Counted from the stretch's first letter, positions 54,201 to 63,378 are shown. The stretch: DNA of 64,000 bases from Candidatus Gastranaerophilales bacterium (GCA_944326545.1 CALVEH010000008.1:39825-103824); one strand, 5' to 3'. The notes: generated by a model from the letters alone, not told the origin. Made by a program: numbers and translations.

Positions 54201-54525
54201 CCACGGGATTATCGTCATTAGCAGCCTGACTGGTAATTACAGACTGATTAGTATTTGTTGTATTATCAGCAGTAATCGTATGACCATTGCCATTGATCAC
54301 ATAATTATTAGCACCTGATGGAACAGGAGGCAAAGATAGCGAGTTGTTCGCAGTAGCGTTTCCACCAAGATTCATTGTTGTATTGCCACCAGACCCGCCA
54401 CTAGCCTGACCTGTAAAATTATCCCAGTTAGCATCAGCTAACGCAGAAGAACCTACAGCAAAAAACATTATAGCGATGCTTAAAACTATACTTTTTCTAA
54501 TTCCTTTTACTTTTACTTTTCTCAT
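51256..54525 (-). CDS. Autotransporter with beta-helix passenger
   Basis: 1089 aa. Signal peptide (residues 1-31, ending SSALA-DA). The passenger (about 40-820) is a right-handed beta-helix of NTAxxxGGAIxN units; GGA[IV]xN-like turns occur about eleven times (GGAISN, GGAIDN, GGAIAN, GGAIVN, GGAITN, GGAIFN, GGAIYN, GGAIRN, GGAVYN). The C-terminal about 260 residues form a beta-barrel, ending FTLGMRWALGH, the strand pattern expected for outer-membrane autotransporters. It would self-export a polymorphic adhesin-like passenger. Monocistronic with its own terminator. Confidence 0.88.
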   Translation of the reverse strand: MRKVKVKGIRKSIVLSIAIMFFAVGSSALADANWDNFTGQASGGSGGNTTMNLGGNATANNSLSLPPVPSGANNYVINGNGHTITADNTTNTNQSVITSQAANDDNPVAPTVTISNINFKGSNAGITGNGAAITNSGAMTINGTNTGGVNVSKGTINTGNFSTSFKNNSVKGNGGAISNQGSMTIENVLFGGSEGDGNSSAQSGGTNGFGGAIDNNIQNGGTLTIRNSGFSYNTSDSFGGAIANRSGNMNISGSVFNNNTATTQGGAIVNAANLTINNSSFNSNNGGNYGGAITNSLTIDGKVQDTSSSLTVTNTDFRNNTAQNGGGAIFNGGTTTSDVKHTLIVNGGTFEHNTATLGGQGGAIYNSVPTAAGGSLSVANISNAKFVANAASSGGGAITNAGKMTISNSVFDANGSYNGVNTQQGGAIRNFQSGTVGVENTNLTVSNSTFKNNVASNYGGAVYNSSTTSNKAIATITDSTFIGNTTTSGTVASGGAIYGGNNSVTNVTATSGGKTTIGETLYGTRPESYNASTDTISFVGNAIGNFNAAEGGVIELNTVVRGDAGTADSAININQGNSTGLVHVKGDGGTIQNANIHLYNGELKFDHDKSLDKTNNVYLHGGLLNLLNNEYGSNQIQAQSLHLMGDSHVKLDVDLGGNYSQSGNPEMDALLKANIGTITNDGGNTLYIDQMKSVSEAKGDDVRVLFTDADALIGHVQLSKGANIVEAPINKYEVRQETIPVPTMGGGGATSGVDPGEYFVFNKIGNSDSVITAPVAAQAAFLIQDNLYRQSFANMDMVTLMTPEQRMAWKMRNKYASAYHTGVFAPNIIPEERDGFYVRPFANFESVPLQNGPKVSNVSYGTLIGGESDLIDLGHGWDGNFSFFGAYHGSHQAYNGVDIWQNGGTIGGVATAYKGNFWTGVTANIGASAAQSSHIFGNDDFPILMTGAAWKSGYNWGLFNNKMVIQPSYMMSYTFVNVFDYTNAAGVKISQDPLHAIEIIPGLRIIGNLKNGWQPYLGVNMTWNIMDKTKFYANDVALTELSIKPYIEYGLGIQKRYGDRFTGFGQAMIRNGGRNGVAFTLGMRWALGH

Positions 54526-54656
54526 ACTTCTTCCAGTCTTTTTTATAACATTTTTGGCAGTAATATAATATTATCGTAAGCCCAAGTCGTATATTTTATC
54601 ATCGCACAAAAACATTAAAAAATTCAAAAAATACAAAAAACATTACAATTTGTACA

Positions 54657-54691
54657 TAAAAAACAGGATTTCATAAGAAATCCTGTTTTTA
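54657..54691 (-). terminator. Terminator after the helical-repeat protein
   Basis: AAAACAGGATTTC-ATAA-GAAATCCTGTTTT with T-runs on both strands. Confidence 0.85.
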
Positions 54692-54726
54692 TTTTATACA
54701 TATAACTTATTTTTAAATATTAAATA

Positions 54727-55653
54727 TTATATATTACCTATACCAATCTCACTCAAAATATCTTGGAAATTTTTGCACAGAACTTCAGCGAATACTTGAG
54801 GATCAATTTGTGTAACAGCCACAGCAAGTAACTCATCAGGCAATTCATTGACCATTTTTATCAAATCACTTGGTTCAAGCTTATTCATATTTTTAACAAT
54901 ATCAGGTTTATCAAGTTGTCTTAATGGAATTGTAAGAGCATTTTTTGAAAACTCTGTAAATAAACTTTTATCTTTTTTAGTAAGATCAGTTATCAATCCC
55001 ATTTTTTCTTCTCGTTCAAAACACTGTAATGCTTTAACAAATTGATCAGGCTTTAATTGGTCAAGCCATTTTACAACATGTTCATTACTCCAGTTGTTAT
55101 TTTCTTGAATTTTACCTTCTTCTTGATACATGTATTTTTCCACCATCTTATTAAGTTTATCAGGTGGTATGGTTTTTACATAGTCAAGAATCTTGTTCTT
55201 ATCTAACTTGTCCGACTCAAAAAACTTATCAATTTCTTTTTCGGGAATCATTTTTAAAAACTGTTCTGTTGAAAAAGCTTGAAACAAAATCGAACAAATT
55301 TTGTTCTTTGGCAAATCATATATAAGGTTTAAAATCTTTTCTTTGGTGAAAAACATCAAAGCCATCTGTAATTCACCTGGCTCTAAAAATTGAACAAGAT
55401 ACTCCAAATCTGAAGAATTCATGTTAGATAGAATAGCGTATCTATTTTGAGCATTTGATAGCTTAAATAACTTTAAAATCTGTTTAGGGTCATTAAGAAC
55501 ATCTTTTTGAAAATCCTCAGCCCTTGTATTACCCTGAGCAGCTTCGGCTTCCATAATTTCGTCAATGCTTTTGGCGCCATATTGATTTAAACGTTGAGTA
55601 CCGATCTCAAAGTTCTTGGTAAGATAACTTAAATCAATATCCAGTCTTATCAT
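54727..55653 (-). CDS. Alpha-helical repeat protein (MgtE-N/FliG-like)
   Basis: 308 aa, entirely helical, with short repeated hairpins of the type LxxLxPxxLxxxLxxF, for example YLVQFLEPGELQMALMFF, IPPDKLNKMVEKY and LKPDQFVKALQCF. This resembles the intracellular N-domain of MgtE and the middle domain of FliG, both tandem superhelices. No membrane part, no CBS domain, so it is not a transporter. Likely a scaffold or binding protein. Divergent to the small protein at 55876. Confidence 0.6.
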   Translation of the reverse strand: MIRLDIDLSYLTKNFEIGTQRLNQYGAKSIDEIMEAEAAQGNTRAEDFQKDVLNDPKQILKLFKLSNAQNRYAILSNMNSSDLEYLVQFLEPGELQMALMFFTKEKILNLIYDLPKNKICSILFQAFSTEQFLKMIPEKEIDKFFESDKLDKNKILDYVKTIPPDKLNKMVEKYMYQEEGKIQENNNWSNEHVVKWLDQLKPDQFVKALQCFEREEKMGLITDLTKKDKSLFTEFSKNALTIPLRQLDKPDIVKNMNKLEPSDLIKMVNELPDELLAVAVTQIDPQVFAEVLCKNFQDILSEIGIGNI

Positions 55654-55875
55654 TAGCTCACAACCTTATACGTTAAACCGAATTTGCCACATAAATTCCT
55701 ATAAATATAAGAATCTATATTATAATAAACGTTTTTTATATAGTGCATATATCAACTTAAAGACAAATCGTAACATTTCTTAATCTTTTAAAAAGTTTTT
55801 AGCAATTTCCCCAAAAGTATATACTTTATATATACAAGAGAGCAAAAAATTTTATTAGAAGAAAGAGAGTAAATT

Positions 55876-56241
55876 ATGACAAGCGTTCAATTTGGTATGT
55901 TACAAAAATTAAAAACTTTAGATTTAACAGGTAATCAACAAGCAAAAAGTATTCAACAAGAATTAAATACACAATCAGATATATTTACAGATGCAAAAAA
56001 TGCTTATGAAAAAGCTACTACAAATGGTTCAGAAGGATCTCAAGGATCTACAGGAGCATTCTCACAACCATCAATGAGCGTTGAAGAACTCGAAAATAAG
56101 ATGATTGAAGAACAGGAAAAACTTGAAAAACTTATGGCCGCACTTACTGAACAAACAGATAAAAAACAAGAGCCATCTGCTCCTGATAAAGATGAAAAGA
56201 ATAAAGTTAAACCAAAAGAATTCGGCGGTTTGATGGCATAA
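55876..56241 (+). CDS. Small acidic/helical hypothetical protein
   Basis: 121 aa, strong GAAAGAGAG ribosome site. First 50 residues helical and amphipathic (LQKLKTLDLTGNQQAKSIQQEL), a Ser/Gly linker (about 55-70), then a charged coiled coil (VEELENKMIEEQEKLEKLMAAL) and a charged tail KDEKNKVKPKEFGGLMA. No signal peptide. Family not recognised. Confidence 0.55.
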   Translation: MTSVQFGMLQKLKTLDLTGNQQAKSIQQELNTQSDIFTDAKNAYEKATTNGSEGSQGSTGAFSQPSMSVEELENKMIEEQEKLEKLMAALTEQTDKKQEPSAPDKDEKNKVKPKEFGGLMA

Positions 56242-56257
56242 TAAAATTAATAAAAAT

Positions 56258-56287
56258 AAAAAGGTCTGAGAATTCTCAGACCTTTTT
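56258..56287. terminator. Bidirectional terminator
   Basis: Perfect palindrome AAAAGGTCTGAG-AATT-CTCAGACCTTTT between convergent genes. Confidence 0.92.
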
Positions 56288-56310
56288 ATTTTGCATACAT
56301 ATATGTATTA

Positions 56311-57243
56311 TTATGATTTTTGAATTTCCTTAGGTCCTGCGATTTTATCACGAATATGAGACGCAGCATATGTAGCAAGCCCCATACCAACAGCCGCAGC
56401 TGCATATGGAAACCAAGCTTTAACGTTAAAGACTTTAAGTTTTTTCAAATGCTCTGGAGATAAAATTCCTTTTGCAAGCTTGGTGCCGTTTATACTTGCT
56501 AATCCTTCTTCTAACAACATTGGGAGCATTCCAAGAAAAGCAATTTTTCCACAATTATTTTTAATAAATGTTGTTACTTTATCAAATAGCCCCTTAGGTT
56601 CTTCACCCTCAACTTTTTTACGTTTTAATAAAGCAGTACCCAACGCCAATACACTTAACGCAACAGACGGAGCTCTCATTTTTTGGAGAACTTTACCAAA
56701 TTTCGACATATTTTTATTTATCGCGTGTCCCATCTCATGGAAAGAAGCAATAGAAAAATTCTCTTTATTAAAAACAATAGCATTATCTGCAGGCATAAAA
56801 GCTGCATTCTTACCTTCTAACATAATTTGGGTAATATTTTTTGACATATTTTCCATATAATTAGCAAAAACTTTATTTTTTTGGCTCAATTTTTTTTGTA
56901 AAGCCGTTTGATTGTTTTTAATTATTTTTAATATACTGTCTTTATTTTGTTCGGTAGCATCAAGGATATAAACCCCTTTTGATTCCAATCCTGATTTCAA
57001 AAAAGCGTCATCAACAGCATTTTTATAAACAAGTTTATCCGCATCAGTTAGATTTTTTATAGCAGATTGAAATGGAACCGTTCCCATTTTCTGTATGCCT
57101 ACATTTACAAATCCTCCCACAGCATTAGCTGCTAAAACGGCACCTGCAGATTTAGCAAAACCCGCTTTTTCATACTTTTTTCCATCATTAGTTACTATCA
57201 CGTTATTTTGTGCTTGAACCCCAACTGCCCCAACATTAGACAT
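56311..57243 (-). CDS. Membrane HEMGH metallopeptidase-like protein
   Basis: 310 aa. NAAFMPADNAIVFNKENF (146-163) precedes HEMGH (169-173). Hydrophobic segments follow at about 191-206, 233-244 and 277-296, with EEGLAS (245-250) next to one of them as a likely third ligand site. An N-terminal segment (28-54) is also mildly hydrophobic. The block order NAIxFN, HExGH, EG[IL]A matches the C-terminus of the 956-aa protein at 7785-10655. A membrane-embedded zinc peptidase fits. Ribosome site AAAGGGA. No known substrate. Confidence 0.65.
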   Translation of the reverse strand: MSNVGAVGVQAQNNVIVTNDGKKYEKAGFAKSAGAVLAANAVGGFVNVGIQKMGTVPFQSAIKNLTDADKLVYKNAVDDAFLKSGLESKGVYILDATEQNKDSILKIIKNNQTALQKKLSQKNKVFANYMENMSKNITQIMLEGKNAAFMPADNAIVFNKENFSIASFHEMGHAINKNMSKFGKVLQKMRAPSVALSVLALGTALLKRKKVEGEEPKGLFDKVTTFIKNNCGKIAFLGMLPMLLEEGLASINGTKLAKGILSPEHLKKLKVFNVKAWFPYAAAAVGMGLATYAASHIRDKIAGPKEIQKS

Positions 57244-57359
57244 TAAACATTATCCCTTTCTTGACTAACACTTACATTTTATAAAAAACAAAAACTATAA
57301 AATTATTGCCATAATTTCAACATTTTTAATAAAAAAAATCAGAAACATTTTTATCTTTA

Positions 57360-58724
57360 TTAAAATTTCAAATAATATAAAATAAAAATCGAAACAAACA
57401 CATTTAAGTAAGTTATAAAAAGAAAAATATAAGATACATAATTAAATATTGCAGTGCGTTTTCTACAAGAAGTAAACAACAATCCTATCAAAACAAAAAC
57501 TGGCAGCAAGATAGGGATAAGATAGCGGCCCTGAATAAAAGAAATAAATTCGGTAAAATACGGAGGAGTCCAAGACAAATACAATTCTGTTGCTATAAAA
57601 ACAAAATTTATTATAAAAATTACGAATAATAAAAGTTTCTGCCAACAAGTAACAACTGCTTTATCAATAGAAGAATCGTCATATACAGAATTCATTATTA
57701 TCATACAAAAATACAAAATATATGTAACAGGGAATAAAAACACATTATTCCATCCAAGAACCCCGATTACCATATAAAGCCACATAACAAAACAAAACTT
57801 TATTGTTTTTAAAAGTGTTATCAAATAAATAAAAGGATGTTGAAATATGAAATGAGCCTGTAAAACCGGTGAAGATTGATTAAGAGGAATAAACCATCTT
57901 TGACAAACAATCGACCATAAAAAAGCACACAATGCACCAGGAAAAATAATAGCTAAAATTTTATAAAAATAGAACCTACCAAATTTCTTTTTAGGGATAA
58001 AAAACAAAAACAAAGAAATCAAAAAACTTTGCTTAACTAAGGCTAACATAATTACAAGTAAAGAAAAAATAAATACAGCCTTTTTATCAACATACAAATT
58101 TTCTTCAAAAGTGTATTTAAAAATATATGCAAAATACAAAAAAGCAATAGGAATCAAAACACCATCAGCAGAAACAGAAGCACCCAAAGACATTGCTGTA
58201 GGTATCAAAAGAAATGTTAAAAACAGCCACTTAAAAACAGGTGTAATTTTTATTGCACAATATCCAACAGCAATATAAAAAGCTAATAAAAACAATTTTG
58301 AGCTAATCAACAACCAATACACAGATTTAGTAAAAAACTTAGCAAAAATCATCCCCATAGTTTGTGGCAGATAAGCTAAAGGATGATACAAAGTCTGATA
58401 CTTTTGATTAGAAAATTGCAAATTATCTTTATCTGTAAAAATCTTAGAAGATCTAACTATTTGAGCACAATCAGTTTTAATATGAGTATCTTTAATCATT
58501 GGATACCAAAATTCTACAAAAGAATGAACAGCGGTAGGCACAAAGTTTCCTGTCATTCCTTGATTTATAGAAGAAGCTACTTTTCCTTCTGACAAAGAAT
58601 AAATGCGAGACAAATGATACTGCTCATCAGCACCCATTAAAGGAGGCATCAAAAAGACTAACAACAATCCTAAAAAAATTGCAAATAACAAAAAAATCTT
58701 TTCAGGCTTTAAAGCCAATTTCAT
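57360..58724 (-). CDS. DUF2142 multi-pass membrane protein, copy 1
   Basis: 454 aa from ATG at 58724, after GAGGGG; a longer frame to 58796 is rejected. About 10-11 membrane helices. MPPLMGADEQYHLSRIYSL (loop 1, with acidic DE) and SADGVLIPIAFLYFA match the second DUF2142 gene at 61496 (PDEPQHFYRALSI, SADTVLFCLSIFYFA). The layout resembles GT-C glycosyltransferases with a periplasmic acidic loop, so a lipid-linked sugar acceptor is possible. Function of the family is not established. Confidence 0.8.
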   Translation of the reverse strand: MKLALKPEKIFLLFAIFLGLLLVFLMPPLMGADEQYHLSRIYSLSEGKVASSINQGMTGNFVPTAVHSFVEFWYPMIKDTHIKTDCAQIVRSSKIFTDKDNLQFSNQKYQTLYHPLAYLPQTMGMIFAKFFTKSVYWLLISSKLFLLAFYIAVGYCAIKITPVFKWLFLTFLLIPTAMSLGASVSADGVLIPIAFLYFAYIFKYTFEENLYVDKKAVFIFSLLVIMLALVKQSFLISLFLFFIPKKKFGRFYFYKILAIIFPGALCAFLWSIVCQRWFIPLNQSSPVLQAHFIFQHPFIYLITLLKTIKFCFVMWLYMVIGVLGWNNVFLFPVTYILYFCMIIMNSVYDDSSIDKAVVTCWQKLLLFVIFIINFVFIATELYLSWTPPYFTEFISFIQGRYLIPILLPVFVLIGLLFTSCRKRTAIFNYVSYIFLFITYLNVFVSIFILYYLKF

Positions 58725-58963
58725 AATCCCCTCGCTTACTTTTGTAACAATATTAATTAAAAAAGCGTTACTTCGCAAGCATTGTAAATTAGCCACATTT
58801 CTAAATAAAAAATAGACAACACGTTAATTGTTCAATTATGAAATTTAATATTAAATATAATCAATAAATCTTTTTCATACTTCCAACTATTCTTAATTCC
58901 AGACATTGGGTTTCTATTAAAGAGACCCTTTTTTTTGTTACAATATTTTTAATGGAGGAGATT

Positions 58964-60190
58964 ATGGAAGATTTAAAAGCAAAAACACAAGAGGAACAAG
59001 AATACTTTAACAAAAATATCAACATAAGTTATATTGATGAAACTTTGCCAAAGGCAGACAATAAAATCATTATAAAACATTATATATGTTCAATAATCGT
59101 ATATGGTATTGCTCTGCTTGTTTTATGGACTAATCCTTTTTTCTACTCACACTCAAATGAACTAACAAGATATCTCCTTAAATCATTTTACTTATGTTAC
59201 ATAATCATCGCACCAATAATATATTTCTACTATCGGCCAAAATCTTTGTGGATATCTCATAACATTTCAATATGTGAATATATAAAAAGAATTTTTCTAA
59301 AAGCCCCACAAATACAAACTCTTAGCGTAGAAGATATAAAAAAAGAACTTGAATACTTTAAACCCACTTACACAGAAAAGCAATCAATGATGCTAATATT
59401 TATAAAATTTTTCTTTGGGGTTTTGATGCTCAGCGGGTTAACCAATAATATTGAACTTATGAGTAACAAAATGGATATATATGCAAAATTTGTTAAAACA
59501 ATAAAAACAGCCTGCATAAATTTAGATATTACAGCATTAAAAACAGCAATTGCATATTATAAAAATATGTTATACAACAACACTATAATGATTCTGTTCT
59601 CGATTGACTTATTGGTATTTTGCATAGGTTATTTAAGTGAACTATCATTATTAAAAAATAAAATACGTTCAGTAGAAACCAGCTTTGCTGGTGTTTTCTT
59701 CTGTTTAATTTGTTATGCCCCTTTTGTTGCAATAACAGAAAGTTTTATACACCTGCCACAAAATGATAACTATACTGCATTTGGAGATATTAATTCACCA
59801 ATAACTTGGTTATTTAGAATACCTGCAATATTTTTTCTTTTAATATACGTAACTGCCTCAATAGCTCTAGGAACAAAAGCAAGTAACCTAACTAATAGAG
59901 GGACCGTCTCAAAATTCCCCTATAACATAGTAAGACATCCCGCTTATGTTGCTAAAAACATGTTTTGGTTATTAACAATACTACCAATGTTTTTTGTTGA
60001 TTTTAACGAAATTAATTTCAGCTTAGTAAAGTACATAAAAGACATAATACTTATAATCATTGCAATGATATCTTGTGCGACTGTCTACTATTTCAGAGCA
60101 CTTACAGAAGAACGGCATTTAATAAAAGATCCAGAATATCAACAATATACACAAAAAGTAAAATATAGATTTATACCATTTATAATATAA
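58964..60190 (+). CDS. Membrane methyltransferase, isoprenylcysteine/PEMT-like
   Basis: 408 aa from ATG at 58964, three bases after GGAGGAG; an ATG at 58952 inside this site is rejected. About 7-8 membrane helices. The C-terminal block FPYNIVRHPAYVAKNMFWLL and RALTEERHLIKDPEYQQY and KVKYRFIPF matches the SAM-binding region of ICMT/PEMT-type integral methyltransferases. Substrate unknown; lipid or a lipidated molecule is likely. It lies between two DUF2142 genes and a pilin-like gene. Confidence 0.75.
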   Translation: MEDLKAKTQEEQEYFNKNINISYIDETLPKADNKIIIKHYICSIIVYGIALLVLWTNPFFYSHSNELTRYLLKSFYLCYIIIAPIIYFYYRPKSLWISHNISICEYIKRIFLKAPQIQTLSVEDIKKELEYFKPTYTEKQSMMLIFIKFFFGVLMLSGLTNNIELMSNKMDIYAKFVKTIKTACINLDITALKTAIAYYKNMLYNNTIMILFSIDLLVFCIGYLSELSLLKNKIRSVETSFAGVFFCLICYAPFVAITESFIHLPQNDNYTAFGDINSPITWLFRIPAIFFLLIYVTASIALGTKASNLTNRGTVSKFPYNIVRHPAYVAKNMFWLLTILPMFFVDFNEINFSLVKYIKDIILIIIAMISCATVYYFRALTEERHLIKDPEYQQYTQKVKYRFIPFII

Positions 60191-60218
60191 AAAAGCCGCT
60201 CATTAATGAGCGGCTTTT
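60191..60218. terminator. Bidirectional terminator
   Basis: AAAAGCCGCTCATTAATGAGCGGCTTTT between convergent genes. Confidence 0.92.
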
Positions 60219-60221
60219 GGG

Positions 60222-61289
60222 TTAATTATTAGAAGATTCTTTTTCTCCGTAATCTTCAATTTTCCAATTTTTATTCATAACTTTTTTTGTTTTTTCATCG
60301 TATGGAACAAATCTCCATCCTGAACCACTACTAGAATAATCTGTGTCGTCCTGTGTATATCCACCACCAGGTGTACCATGAGGACCGGCAGGAGTTCCTG
60401 GGTTACTTCCAGGATTAGATCCTGGAGTTGTGTTAGTATCACCACCAGGATTAGTAGTACCGCCATCAGTTCCATCACTGCCACCTGTGCCAGAATCGCC
60501 ATCACCAGTATCTGGTTTAGGGAGAGGATCGCAATCATAACCAGGCATACACTCTGGGGTTAAAGGTCCACCATTATAACTGGAAGATCCCCCACCACCT
60601 CCTCCAGCGTTTATACCATAATCTGGACGCATAATCGAATCAACAACATGATTATTAGAACTATTAATTGCATAAGCCGCAGGTATAAAAGCATTATTTG
60701 CCATTTCTAGTGCTTTATTAAGCATAGGAGTTAGCATCGCCAAAGTTCCTGTTGTTGCCCCATCTTCTTCAGCATCAGGATCAAGACCTTCACCTTTAAC
60801 TTTTTTAAGTTCAAAAGTAAAAATGTCAGAACCTACAACATTAGGAAGATTTGGCCCGTTAACATCAACTATATAATACATATTATCATTAGCAATTGTA
60901 GATCCATCAGCTAAAATAACGGCGTTTTGAGGTGTAAGGGTCAAACCTTCATTTTCAGAAGCTAAACAACCGTTTATATTGCCCTCTGATGCGTACATAT
61001 TACTAGCATCACAAATTCTAATAGAATTCAAAGCTGGAGCAAATTTATCAGTAAAAAATTTACTACCACCCATCTTCTCAATGTCTATGCTGATATCATC
61101 AGCAAAAGCCAAATCTAAAGACTGATTCAGTGTCATGTAATCTTTCTTCAACTGTGTTACAAATGCATGCTGCGAAGTATATTTTTTTAAACCAGGAATA
61201 ACCAACATTGCAACAACCCCGATAATAGTCATTGCAATTAATACTTCAGCAAGGGAAAATGCATTCATAAAATTTCTTTTTTTAGTCAT
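60222..61289 (-). CDS. Type IV pilin/pseudopilin-like protein with Gly-rich tail
   Basis: 355 aa. The short basic leader MTKKRNFMNA is followed by FSLAEVLIAMTIIGVVAMLVIPG, a prepilin peptidase site (A-F junction, E5 conserved) and the N-terminal hydrophobic helix. The mature body contains two cysteine pairs (CDASNM/GCLAS and PECMPGYDC) and, from about 215, a long Gly/Ser/Thr/Pro/Asp low-complexity segment before a short hydrophilic C-terminus. Much larger than major pilins; more like minor pseudopilins of this lineage. Requires a prepilin peptidase not seen in the window. Confidence 0.75.
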   Translation of the reverse strand: MTKKRNFMNAFSLAEVLIAMTIIGVVAMLVIPGLKKYTSQHAFVTQLKKDYMTLNQSLDLAFADDISIDIEKMGGSKFFTDKFAPALNSIRICDASNMYASEGNINGCLASENEGLTLTPQNAVILADGSTIANDNMYYIVDVNGPNLPNVVGSDIFTFELKKVKGEGLDPDAEEDGATTGTLAMLTPMLNKALEMANNAFIPAAYAINSSNNHVVDSIMRPDYGINAGGGGGGSSSYNGGPLTPECMPGYDCDPLPKPDTGDGDSGTGGSDGTDGGTTNPGGDTNTTPGSNPGSNPGTPAGPHGTPGGGYTQDDTDYSSSGSGWRFVPYDEKTKKVMNKNWKIEDYGEKESSNN

Positions 61290-61495
61290 ACAAAACCCTC
61301 ATTTAAATAATTTGACATATATCAATAAGTACCAAGTACCATAACCGACATATATTATTAATACCCGTTTTCAAAAAAAAATAGCACCTCTATATGGTTG
61401 AATACGTTTTTTTTTACAAAAATACAAATAAATTTACAGATGTTAACATAAAAATATTTAATGTTATCATTAAATTAAGTAACAACGGAGATTAA

Positions 61496-62845
61496 ATGCA
61501 AAATATATTCTTACCAGAAAAACTTTTCTTGATAATAGCGCTTATCTTTGGCGTTTTATTAGCCGTTTTGACACCTCCGTACCAAATTCCAGATGAACCT
61601 CAGCACTTTTACAGAGCGTTAAGTATTACAGAAAAAAGAATTATTTCTCTAAAAATTAATGACAATACAGGCAATTATTTACCTGCTGATTTAGATGAAA
61701 TACACGAAAAATACGTTCCAATTATAAAAAATCTTGATAAAAAAACTTCTTTTGATGATTTTAAAAAGTCTTTGGCCTTCAAATATAATAAAAACAAACA
61801 AATGTTCTTTAATTTTCCAAATACTGCATTATATTCTCCTGTATGCTATATTCCCCAAATTATTGGAATTATTGTCTCAAAATTATTTACAAATTCATTA
61901 GTAGCAATACTTCTTTTTGGTAGATTATTTTCATTGTTCTTTTTTATTGCAATGGGATACTTGTCAATAAAAACCATCCCTATTTTAAAATGGGGCACAT
62001 TATTGGTCTTACTCACCCCAATGAATTTAATCATTGCATCGGGATTCTCTGCAGATACAGTACTATTTTGCTTATCTATATTTTATTTTGCAAAAATACT
62101 TCAGTATTACTTTACAGAAAAGATATTGGATACTAAAGCTATTATTCTTTTAACAATCATAGCTTTACTTATAGCATTATGTAAACAAAGCTTTCTATTT
62201 ACCCTTTTTATATTTATAATTCCGGCAAAAAGATTTGGGTCTAATTCAGCATTAAAAATAGCTACTATTATCATCCCAGCCCTAGCAGCAAGCATTATCT
62301 GGGCTTTAATGGTAAAAAACATATATATACCGCTCAACAATGCTGATGCTATTGGACAAATATCATATATAATTAATCATCCTGTTGAATATCTAACCGC
62401 GCTCTTTAAACCAACATTTGATTCACTCATTATATTATTCGAAGCAATCTGCATAATGGGATGGCTGGAAATGTCAGTACCAAAATATTATTATTTCATA
62501 TATATAGTACTGTTTATATTAAATGCAATATTAATAACCGATACAAACAATTTAAAAATAAAAATACAAACAAATATAAAATTTATTATACTCACTTTAC
62601 TTAACTACATTGCAATTAGTACATTGCTTTACTTAAGTTGGGCTCCTCCTGGGAATTTTTACCCAACAATGGTACTACAAGGCAGATACTTTTCTATATT
62701 ACTTTTACCACTAATGACAATCTTTTATGCAACAACAAATTACACTAATAATAAACTTAAACAAACATTAAATATAACAACTGTGCTATTTATAATCGCA
62801 ATACTTACACAAGTAACACACACTATTATAATAAGATACTACTAA
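61496..62845 (+). CDS. DUF2142 multi-pass membrane protein, copy 2
   Basis: 449 aa, about 10-11 membrane helices. TPPYQIPDEPQHFYRALSI (loop 1), FSADTVLFCLSIFYFA and LSWAPPGNFYPTMVLQGRYF parallel the other DUF2142 copy (LSWTPPYFTEFISFIQGRYL), so they are diverged paralogues. Ribosome site CGGAG. Both flank a methyltransferase and pilin-like gene, hinting at a shared envelope role such as glycan or lipid modification; that is inference. Confidence 0.8.
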   Translation: MQNIFLPEKLFLIIALIFGVLLAVLTPPYQIPDEPQHFYRALSITEKRIISLKINDNTGNYLPADLDEIHEKYVPIIKNLDKKTSFDDFKKSLAFKYNKNKQMFFNFPNTALYSPVCYIPQIIGIIVSKLFTNSLVAILLFGRLFSLFFFIAMGYLSIKTIPILKWGTLLVLLTPMNLIIASGFSADTVLFCLSIFYFAKILQYYFTEKILDTKAIILLTIIALLIALCKQSFLFTLFIFIIPAKRFGSNSALKIATIIIPALAASIIWALMVKNIYIPLNNADAIGQISYIINHPVEYLTALFKPTFDSLIILFEAICIMGWLEMSVPKYYYFIYIVLFILNAILITDTNNLKIKIQTNIKFIILTLLNYIAISTLLYLSWAPPGNFYPTMVLQGRYFSILLLPLMTIFYATTNYTNNKLKQTLNITTVLFIIAILTQVTHTIIIRYY

Positions 62846-63171
62846 TGCATATTTAAAAATAGGATACAAGTTTAGATAAAAGATAAAGTAAAATAATCTG
62901 CTATATTCTTATCTAAAAATTAAAAAGACAATAACGCTCTTAAAAATAATTTTTAAGTTACCCAGTTATAAAAAATAAAAGCTCCTCATATAGTTTCGCT
63001 ATAGATTATACTAGTCAATATCATAAAAAACAAATAATTAAACAATATAACAGCCAAATAGCTAAATAAAAAAGAAGCTATAATATTCACTGATATCTAT
63101 TGCTTAATAACACAAAAACACTTGCACAAAGTATATAAAAGCCAATATAGGATATTATAAAATACAAAAAC
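62846..63171. other. AT-rich intergenic region before the rRNA operon end
   Basis: About 325 bases, very AT-rich, no open frame, tRNA or clear promoter; only short dyads such as TATAG-TTTCG-CTATA (near 62995). Nothing else is supported. Confidence 0.6.
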
Positions 63172-63209
63172 AAAAAAGACCTTGAAACAATGTTCAAAGT
63201 CTTTTTTGC
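63172..63209 (-). terminator. rRNA operon terminator
   Basis: On the minus strand AAAAAAGACTTTGAA-CATTG-TTTCAAGGTCTTTTTT just after the 5S gene; near-perfect stem with T-run. Confidence 0.85.
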
Positions 63210-63220
63210 TAAAATTAGAA

Positions 63221-63335
63221 TCTGGCAACTAGCTATCTTCCCAGGCGGTCATCCGCCAAGTAGTTTCGCCGCAAGCAGTCTTTACGACCGTGTTCGGGAT
63301 GGGAACGGGTGGGATCCTGCCGCTTGGTCACCAGA
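63221..63335 (-). rRNA. rrf: 5S ribosomal RNA
   Basis: On the minus strand it begins TCTGGTGACC and ends TTGCCAGA (mutually complementary helix I) and contains CCACCCGTTCCCATCCCGAA and GTCGTAAAGACTGC-like loops typical of 5S. Directly downstream of 23S in a leftward operon. Confidence 0.93.
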
Positions 63336-63347
63336 AAATCGATTTTG

Positions 63348-63378
63348 ATTGGCTCTTGATGAAAAACATCACCAATCA
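63348..63378 (-). other. Hairpin in the 23S-5S spacer
   Basis: GATTGG...GATG-loop-CATC-ACCAATC pairing between 5S and 23S; likely part of precursor rRNA processing stems. A further GGTCA-TC-TGACC hairpin follows at about 63383-63394. Confidence 0.5.

Noticed and set aside
54727..55653. MgtE magnesium transporter
   Set aside because: Only the N-terminal-like helical repeats are present; no CBS or membrane domains.
55817..55835. Inverted repeat GTATATA-CTTTA-TATATAC upstream of the 55876 gene
   Set aside because: Low-complexity TA-rich sequence, expected by chance; no other evidence of an operator.
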